This document shows positions 7,166-10,915 of a stretch of DNA of 10,915 bases, one piece after another. The first letter of the stretch is position 1. Each line of letters begins with the position of its first letter. The stretch comes from JBBRGK01 sp036741355 (GTDB taxonomy: Bacteria; Chloroflexota; Dehalococcoidia; CAUJGQ01), in assembly GCA_036741355.1 (NCBI GenBank), contig DAINSK010000068.1:1-10915 (forward strand). Reading direction: 5' to 3'. The position numbers and the translations under genes were made by a program. The notes beneath the pieces were generated by a model that was given only the letters and a program-made list of their open reading frames with translations, searched no databases and had not been told where the DNA came from.

Positions 7166-7223
7166 ATCGGGTAAGTAGAGACAACCGTGTCGGGCAACGC
7201 CCTCCCTCCCTGCTTGGCGCTGC

Positions 7224-7243
7224 CTGTCAGTGTCTGTCAGTGT
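7224..7243. repeat. Tandem 10-bp direct repeat in the leader
   Basis: CTGTCAGTGT occurs twice in immediate tandem (7224-7233 and 7234-7243), ending 14 bases before the methyltransferase ATG. It falls in the expected 5' leader, so it could be a regulatory site or a simple duplication. Confidence 0.7.
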
Positions 7244-7257
7244 AATGAAGAACGCGC

Positions 7258-7974
7258 ATGACGCAACGACAACGTCCTCGACCTGACCCGTTTCGGGCCT
7301 ACGGCCTCACCACGGCTCGGCGCTACGAGGCGTGGTACCACACGCCGGCGGGGCGAGCGATTGCGGCCGAGGAACAGCGTGCCCTGGCAGCGATGCTCGC
7401 GACGTTGCCGCCGCCACAGTCGCTGCTCGAGGTCGGTTGCGGCACCGGGCACTTCACGCGCTGGTTCGCGGCGCGCGGCGGCGTGGTGGTGGGCGCTGAC
7501 CCGTCGCCTGGCATGCTCGCTGCGGCGAGCACCGCCAATGGCGGGTGCTGCTATGTCCGTGCAACGGCAGAAGCGCTCCCGTTCGCCGACGCCAGTATCG
7601 ACATAGTCGCCTTCATCACCACGCTGGAGTTCGTGGCGCTGCCCACACGCGCACTGCGTGAGGCAGCACGGGTTGCGCGGTCCGGCGTTGTGCTCGGCGT
7701 CCTCAACCTTGCCAGCCCGCTTGGCCTCGGTCGCAAGCTGGCATCCTGGTTCCGGCCGAGCGTCTACCGCTCGGCTCACTTCTACACCGCGTGGGGTCTG
7801 CAGCGGCTGGTGCGGCGGTCATTGCCGGGACGCGTGCAGAACATGCAGTGGACGACGGCGCTCTGGCCACGGGGTGTGCCCGGTGCGCTTCGTGGCCTGC
7901 CGTGCGGTGCCTTAATTGCGCTGGCTGCCCGCCTCGCGGAGCCGAAGGAAGGAGCAGTGCCGTGCTCGACGTGA
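7258..7974 (+). CDS. Class I SAM-dependent methyltransferase (Methyltransf_11 type)
   Basis: The 238-residue protein has the Rossmann-type methyltransferase core: motif I LLEVGCGTGHF at 56-66, the acidic loop VVGADPSPGML at 77-87, motif II-like ATAEALPFADASIDIV at 102-117 and the strand SGVVLGVLN. The C-terminal third (AHFYTAWGLQRLV, then a tryptophan- and proline-rich stretch) probably forms the substrate side. It is cytoplasmic, with no signal peptide or helix. The substrate is not revealed. Its position opposite a thiol-related unit makes a thiol, sulfide or metalloid acceptor conceivable, but that is inference only. ATG 7258 has only a weak GAAGAA-type ribosome site. Its stop overlaps the next gene by 13 bases. 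The divergent promoter region upstream is shared with the DUF2892 unit. Confidence 0.9.
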   Translation: MTQRQRPRPDPFRAYGLTTARRYEAWYHTPAGRAIAAEEQRALAAMLATLPPPQSLLEVGCGTGHFTRWFAARGGVVVGADPSPGMLAAASTANGGCCYVRATAEALPFADASIDIVAFITTLEFVALPTRALREAARVARSGVVLGVLNLASPLGLGRKLASWFRPSVYRSAHFYTAWGLQRLVRRSLPGRVQNMQWTTALWPRGVPGALRGLPCGALIALAARLAEPKEGAVPCST

Positions 7975-8231
7975 CCGCGCAGGTGAGCATCTATCCGTTG
8001 CGCCAGGAACAGCTTGGTCCCGCTATCGCAGAGGCGGTTGCCTGCTTGAAGCAGGTCGGCCTCGACGTGTGGGAAGGGGCGATGAGCACGCTGGTCGCCG
8101 GTGACCTCGATACCGTGTGCACCAGCCTGCAGCATGCCTTCGCGACCGCTGCTACCCACGGCGAGGTTGTCCTCGTGGTGACACTCTCCAATGCCTGCCC
8201 TGTACCCGCACAACGTCCTGACAGTGCGTAA
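7962..8231 (+). CDS. YkoF/MTH1187-family thiamine-binding-like protein
   Basis: This 89-residue protein starts at GTG 7962, with AAGGAG seven bases upstream and inside the end of the methyltransferase gene; the start codon lies 13 bases before that gene's TGA is complete. VTAQVSIYPLRQ at 4-15, MSTLVAGDLD at 41-50, the AFATAA segment and the closing VTLSNACP follow the YkoF/MTH1187 (DUF77) ferredoxin-like fold. Members bind thiamine or hydroxymethylpyrimidine, or are of unknown function. It lacks a signal peptide and is probably a cytoplasmic oligomer. A second GTG at 7971 is possible but has worse spacing. Close overlap with the methyltransferase argues that the two act together, though no pathway connecting them is known to me. 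Confidence 0.82.
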   Translation: MLDVTAQVSIYPLRQEQLGPAIAEAVACLKQVGLDVWEGAMSTLVAGDLDTVCTSLQHAFATAATHGEVVLVVTLSNACPVPAQRPDSA

Positions 8232-8258
8232 TGGTCGGATTCCACGCGAAGTGTCAGG
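8217..8258. repeat. Imperfect long-stem inverted repeat over the end of the YkoF-like gene
   Basis: CCTGACA (8217-8223) pairs with TGTCAGG (8252-8258). Between them, GCG/CGC and TGG/CCA can continue the helix with small bulges. It spans the TAA stop and could be a transcription-end or mRNA-stability structure. No T-tract follows, so it is not called a terminator. Confidence 0.4.
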
Positions 8259-8381
8259 GTAGAATCTATGACCCCGTGCTGCGACGTGTGGCGAAACAAA
8301 CCTTGGTGGCAGGCCGCGTCTCTCTCCTTACCCGACAGAAAACGAGCAGCAACGCTGGCATACTGCGACCAGGAGGCGGCG

Positions 8382-8504
8382 ATGTTCCGGCGCGTGCTTG
8401 TCGCGGTCGATGGCAGCGAGGCCGGCGCCCCCGCGCTGCGTATCGCTCGCGCGCTCGCCACGGAGCAGCAGGCCCAGCTGCGACTGGTGCACGTGGTCGA
8501 TTAG
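8382..8504 (+). pseudogene. Universal stress protein (UspA family), truncated after 40 codons
   Basis: The reading frame opens with GGAGG six bases before ATG 8382 and encodes MFRRVLVAVDGSEAG followed by an ALRIARALATEQQAQLRLVHVVD-like helix-strand unit ending in TAG. This is the first beta-alpha-beta part of a UspA domain, including the nucleotide-contacting aspartate of the VAVDGS strand. UspA domains are normally about 140 residues; the G-x2-G-x9-G-S/T ATP loop and the second half are missing here. The following 180 bases instead encode the end of an IS66-type transposase, so the gene was probably cut by insertion and later deletion. A stable protein from this fragment is unlikely. Confidence 0.8.
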
Positions 8505-8524
8505 GAAGCAATACTGCATGCTAA

Positions 8525-8686
8525 GAGATAGCGGAGCGGATGCTGACCGTGGTCGCAACCTGTCTTCAGCAAGGACGGCGGCTGTTGGATTTGCTGGTGG
8601 TAGGAGGGGAGGCTGCGGTTCAGGGAGCCGCAGCGCCTTCACTCCTCCCGACACGGCAGGGGGCTGAACGCATACCTCAATGCTAA
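8525..8686 (+). mobile_element. IS66-family transposase, C-terminal remnant
   Basis: A frame open from 8525 to the TAA at 8684-8686 gives ERMLTVVATCLQQGRRLLD, then an AAAPSLLPT tail. This matches the conserved C-terminus of IS66-type transposases (ERmlTVvaTcrqQgR.vldfL... PSLLP). The upstream frame is closed by TAA at 8522, and no DDE catalytic core, TnpA or TnpB is present, so only about 50 residues survive. It directly follows the UspA truncation, and its stop overlaps the ATG of the membrane-protein gene. No clear terminal inverted repeat or target duplication was seen. Confidence 0.7.
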
Positions 8687-9405
8687 TGCTTGATGCTCTG
8701 TTGAAGCGTGCCCCAGGGCCCCACATATGGGCGCTCGTCTTCCTGGCACCCGCGGTACCCGAGATCCTGACCACCAGCACGCCCGCCGACAAGTTCTTTG
8801 CCCCGCCCACCTTCGCCTGGATGCTCTGTTTCTATGGCAGCGGTGCGCTTCTGGTTAGAGAGCTCGCGTTTCGGTGGAGGAAGGGCTGGATTGGGGTTGC
8901 ACTGCTGGGGGCCGCCTATGGGGTGCTGGAGGAGGGCCTCATGGCCCGCACCTGGTTCAGCACTGGTCCGAGTGCCGTGGGTGGCCTCAACACCTATGGG
9001 CGCGCCTTCGGGATCAACTGGGTATGGGCCGCGCAGCTCACGGTAATAGAGATGGCGATCGCCATCGTTGTCCCGATCGCGCTGGTCCACGTTGCGTTTC
9101 CTGCGGTACGAACACGCGCTTGGTTGGGCCGTCGCGGCCTGGTAGTCACCACGCTGCTCTTAGTACTGGCGACTCTGGCGGGTCACCATCCGGGCACGGG
9201 CGTGGCCCCGGCTTCGTACGTAGCGGCCGCGGTGATCTTCGCGTGCCTCATAGCGGCGGGCCGCTGGGTACCCTCTCGGCCCTGGGACGATCCCTGGCCT
9301 GGTCTCGGCCGTCCGCTGCTCATCTGGCTGATCGGCACTGCCGCAGTCGTTGTCGAGGTTCTGGTGATCGGCGCTGTCCTGCCGAAGACGTCCATCCCGG
9401 CCTAA
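8680..9405 (+). CDS. Uncharacterised polytopic membrane protein (about seven helices)
   Basis: The 241-residue protein has hydrophobic segments at about 15-29, 45-60, 69-88, 114-138, 153-169, 178-195 and 213-234, so it should span the cytoplasmic membrane seven times. FYGSGALLVRELAFRWRKGW and LGAAYGVLEEGLMARTWF recall a family of unnamed Chloroflexi/actinobacterial membrane proteins. The Glu-Glu pair (84-85) before an Arg resembles, but does not match, the EExxxR motif of CPBP intramembrane proteases because the spacing is one residue longer. ATG codons at 8680 and 8686 are both possible; neither has a clear ribosome site, and the first overlaps the transposase stop. The stop at 9403 abuts a cupin remnant in the same frame, so the native C-terminus may have been lost. 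I do not know the function. Confidence 0.72.
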   Translation: MLMLDALLKRAPGPHIWALVFLAPAVPEILTTSTPADKFFAPPTFAWMLCFYGSGALLVRELAFRWRKGWIGVALLGAAYGVLEEGLMARTWFSTGPSAVGGLNTYGRAFGINWVWAAQLTVIEMAIAIVVPIALVHVAFPAVRTRAWLGRRGLVVTTLLLVLATLAGHHPGTGVAPASYVAAAVIFACLIAAGRWVPSRPWDDPWPGLGRPLLIWLIGTAAVVVEVLVIGAVLPKTSIPA

Positions 9406-9687
9406 GGCTGGCAATCGCGCGCGGGCGAGCGCGTCATCCGCGGCGGTCCGGGTACACTCATGTTCGTTCCGGTAGGCTGTCCCCACGCGTTTGCGAACCC
9501 AGGGACCAGCCCCGCGCGCGTCTACTTATATGTGGCACCACCGGGCCACGAACGCTACTTCGCCGAACTGGGGGAGATTCTGGCCAACGAGGGGCCACCG
9601 GACCGAGAGGCTATCGCGGAGTTGCGTCGCCGGTATGACACCGAACAACTCACCCCCTTGGTGCCGGGGCACGATAGCCGCTCATAA
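9406..9687 (+). pseudogene. Cupin domain protein lacking its 5' part
   Basis: The frame from 9406 encodes AGERVIRGGPGTLMFVPVG, then CPHAFANPGTSPARVYLYV. This is the second half of a cupin_2 barrel, with the late metal-ligand histidine in PHAF. It is followed by a helical tail, PPGHERYFAELGEILANEGPP, and DTEQLTPL. The first cupin motif G(X)5HXH(X)3,4E(X)6G and the N-terminal strands are absent, and the frame runs back directly into the TAA of the membrane-protein gene. An internal ATG at 9460 could start a 75-residue peptide, but it would lie inside the barrel and has no ribosome site. I read this as a 5'-truncated gene joined here by deletion or rearrangement. Confidence 0.75.
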
Positions 9688-9902
9688 CGCATGATGCCGT
9701 GACGCAACGCACATCTCGTCGTCTACGGCTTGGGCCATCTACATTCGCCAAACCACTCCGCACCCCAGAAGTTAGCAGAAGGGAAAGCGGCCAAAGCGTC
9801 CGCGGCGGCCGTCTCAGAGCCCATGACCACTGCGCAACTCCGACGTTGTGAGACATCGTGAGCGTTGTCTCTTTAACCACGGTAAAAGCGGTAGCACCTT
9901 CT

Positions 9903-10229
9903 TGCATGAATGGTCACCTGAGTGCAGCGAACGCGCTGATGGCCCGCAGCGTATGCGGGCGCTGCAAACCGTCTGCCCGATAAAGAAGGATACTTTGATT
10001 TGGCTGAGACACTCCGCGCCTTTGCCGACTCGACACGCGCCAAGGATTATCTATGGGCTGTCAGAACAACCGCTCTGCGTCTGTGACCTCGCCCAGGTTG
10101 TTGGGATCTCCGAACCGGCCGTTTGGGCACTTTTCTCCTCCCCGTGGCGAATGGACTGCTCGCGGCATGGGCCTGGTTACGTGTCAAGGCGAGGGAGGAA
10201 TGAGATCTTTGCTCTACTGCCCGCCGTCT
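9903..10229 (+). pseudogene. ArsR/SmtB-family metalloregulator, frameshifted
   Basis: Segments of one ArsR/SmtB repressor appear in order but in changing frames. One frame gives ECSERADGPQRMRALQTV (N-terminal region). A second gives YFDLAETLRAFADSTRA (helices 1-2). The first frame then returns with RIIYGLSEQPLCVCDLAQVV and GISEPAV (helix 3 with the Cys-Val-Cys metal site and the start of the recognition helix). A third frame gives GLVTCQGEGG, then MRSLLYCP (wing). The usual SHHLxxL part of the recognition helix is lost. At least three shifts are needed, so the gene is dead. The start is uncertain. The tail overlaps the end of the SIMPL gene on the other strand by a few bases. Such repressors respond to As, Cd, Pb or Zn. 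Confidence 0.75.
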
Positions 10230-10915
10230 CCCTCACTGGAGGCCGGGCCGAGGATCGCGAACGTCACGATCACGCTCGACGTTGCCGATAACGGGCCCGG
10301 CTGAATGTTCGGCGGTGCGGGCGCGGCGGCGCGCACTGGAGGCGCTGCGGGCGGTGGTGGGGCACCGGTCGCGAACGGAACCGGTCCGGCGCTGTTGAAC
10401 TGGGTCGTGAAGTTCAGAACTCCACCCAGCCGGACACCGAGCGCTGCCGCGGCGGTTTGCGCCTGCTGTTCGGCATCGCCGATCGCGGCTTGTAACGCCA
10501 TCAGGCGCAACTGCTCCGGGTCTACCAGCGTGAATTGAACGCCGTTGAACTGGTTCAGGCCGGCGTTCACCATGGTCTGGATCAGGTCGCCCAGCGTTGC
10601 CAGGTCGGTCGTTTTGACCGAGATCGAGCTATTTGCCTGGTAGCCGATAATCGCCGGCGGCCCGGGCGTTGCGTTTTGGCCCGGCTGCGGCGGCGCTGGA
10701 TAGGAGTACTGTGGGAAGACACCGACGGTAGAGGTCTGGACCTCCGCCTTGCTGCTGAACGCCTTGACAGCCGCGACTACTCCAGCCATGGCCTGGGAGT
10801 TAGCGTTGAGCGCTTCGGTTGCCGTTGCTCCCTCCGACTGTACGCTGCCGTTGACGATCGCCTGATCGGGAGGCAGCACTGCGATCCCCTGCCCGGTAAC
10901 GGTGATGCCGTTGGG
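10214..10915 (-). CDS. SIMPL domain (DUF541) protein, 5' end beyond the right edge
   Basis: The visible 233 residues start with GITVTGQGIAVLPPDQA, the opening strand of the SIMPL/BP26 family, so only the signal peptide and a few residues should lie beyond the window. The helix ALNANSQAMAGVVAAVKAF, a YQANSSISVKTTDL strand, DLIQTMVNAGLNQFNGVQF and the AIGDAEQQAQTAAAALGV helix follow in family order. The C-terminal part is rich in proline and alanine (ATGAPPPPAAPP) before a last strand, SSVIVTFAILG. SIMPL proteins are usually secreted or envelope-bound and can form channel-like assemblies (BP26); their role is unclear. The gene ends with TAG at 10214, overlapping the tail of the convergent ArsR pseudogene. 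A GTG at 10879 is not the start because conserved sequence continues upstream of it. Confidence 0.9.
   Translation of the reverse strand, partial: PNGITVTGQGIAVLPPDQAIVNGSVQSEGATATEALNANSQAMAGVVAAVKAFSSKAEVQTSTVGVFPQYSYPAPPQPGQNATPGPPAIIGYQANSSISVKTTDLATLGDLIQTMVNAGLNQFNGVQFTLVDPEQLRLMALQAAIGDAEQQAQTAAAALGVRLGGVLNFTTQFNSAGPVPFATGAPPPPAAPPVRAAAPAPPNIQPGPLSATSSVIVTFAILGPASSEGDGGQ

Noticed and set aside
6003..7178. A long plus-strand open frame (391 codons) across the BshB1-like and DUF2892 genes
   Set aside because: It is antisense to two genes with clear family motifs and good ribosome sites. Its own sequence is rich in Arg, His, Gln and Pro with no domain, as expected of a GC-rich shadow frame.
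8613..8635. GCTGCGG...CCGCAGC hairpin in the IS66 remnant as a terminator or attachment site
   Set aside because: It lies inside the conserved transposase frame, has no T-tract, and short GC-rich stems of this size are common in such DNA.
8929..8949. CPBP intramembrane protease motif in the membrane protein
   Set aside because: EEGLMAR has four residues between Glu-Glu and Arg instead of three, and the later His motifs are not found in the expected context.
9688..9902. Possible coding fragments between the cupin and ArsR remnants
   Set aside because: Short frames on both strands showed no family pattern I could name; left unannotated.
1..10915. CRISPR array, phage genes, tRNA or rRNA
   Set aside because: No regularly spaced repeats, no phage structural or integrase motifs, and no tRNA-like cloverleaf or rRNA signature were noticed on either strand.

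Overview
The window is GC-rich, roughly 60-65 % by eye. It looks like a chromosomal piece of an environmental bacterium, with a Chloroflexota-type lineage (Thermomicrobia-like) my best guess. The guess rests on the long double-FtsX permease with two MacB/LolD-type ATPases, a SIMPL-domain protein, a DUF302/OsmC gene set and a membrane-protein family I associate with Chloroflexi and Actinobacteria. No rRNA or tRNA is present to confirm it.

Positions 1-4454 (minus strand) hold an ABC export operon transcribed leftwards. It contains a 1128-residue FtsX-type permease, then an ATPase with an AbrB-like C-terminal tail, then the first 29 codons of a second ATPase running off the left edge. Positions 4455-5048 contain no convincing gene, only one possible kinase-like relic.

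Positions 5049-7040 (minus strand) form a compact four-gene unit read leftwards: a DUF2892 (YgaP-type) membrane protein, a LmbE/BshB1-type N-acetylglucosaminyl deacetylase, a DUF302 protein and an OsmC-family protein. The OsmC gene is broken by one missing base in a G-run. On the other side of a 217-bp divergent intergenic region, the plus strand (7258-8231) carries a class I methyltransferase and a YkoF/MTH1187-type thiamine-binding-like protein. The middle of that intergenic region holds a perfect 7-3-7 palindrome, ATACCCC-CAT-GGGGTAT. It resembles the operators of CsoR-family repressors (copper, persulfide, formaldehyde, nickel sensors) and overlaps a good -10 box. The most interesting reading is a thiol/persulfide or metal stress module of two divergent arms under one CsoR/CstR-like switch; the regulator itself is not in the window.

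Positions 8232-10229 (plus strand) are a gene graveyard: a UspA gene cut to 40 codons, the C-terminal end of an IS66-type transposase, an apparently intact seven-helix membrane protein of unknown function, a cupin lacking its 5' part, and an ArsR/SmtB-type regulator ruined by several frameshifts but still showing its LCVCDLA metal-site motif. Positions 10214-10915 (minus strand) carry the C-terminal part of a SIMPL (DUF541) protein entering from the right edge.
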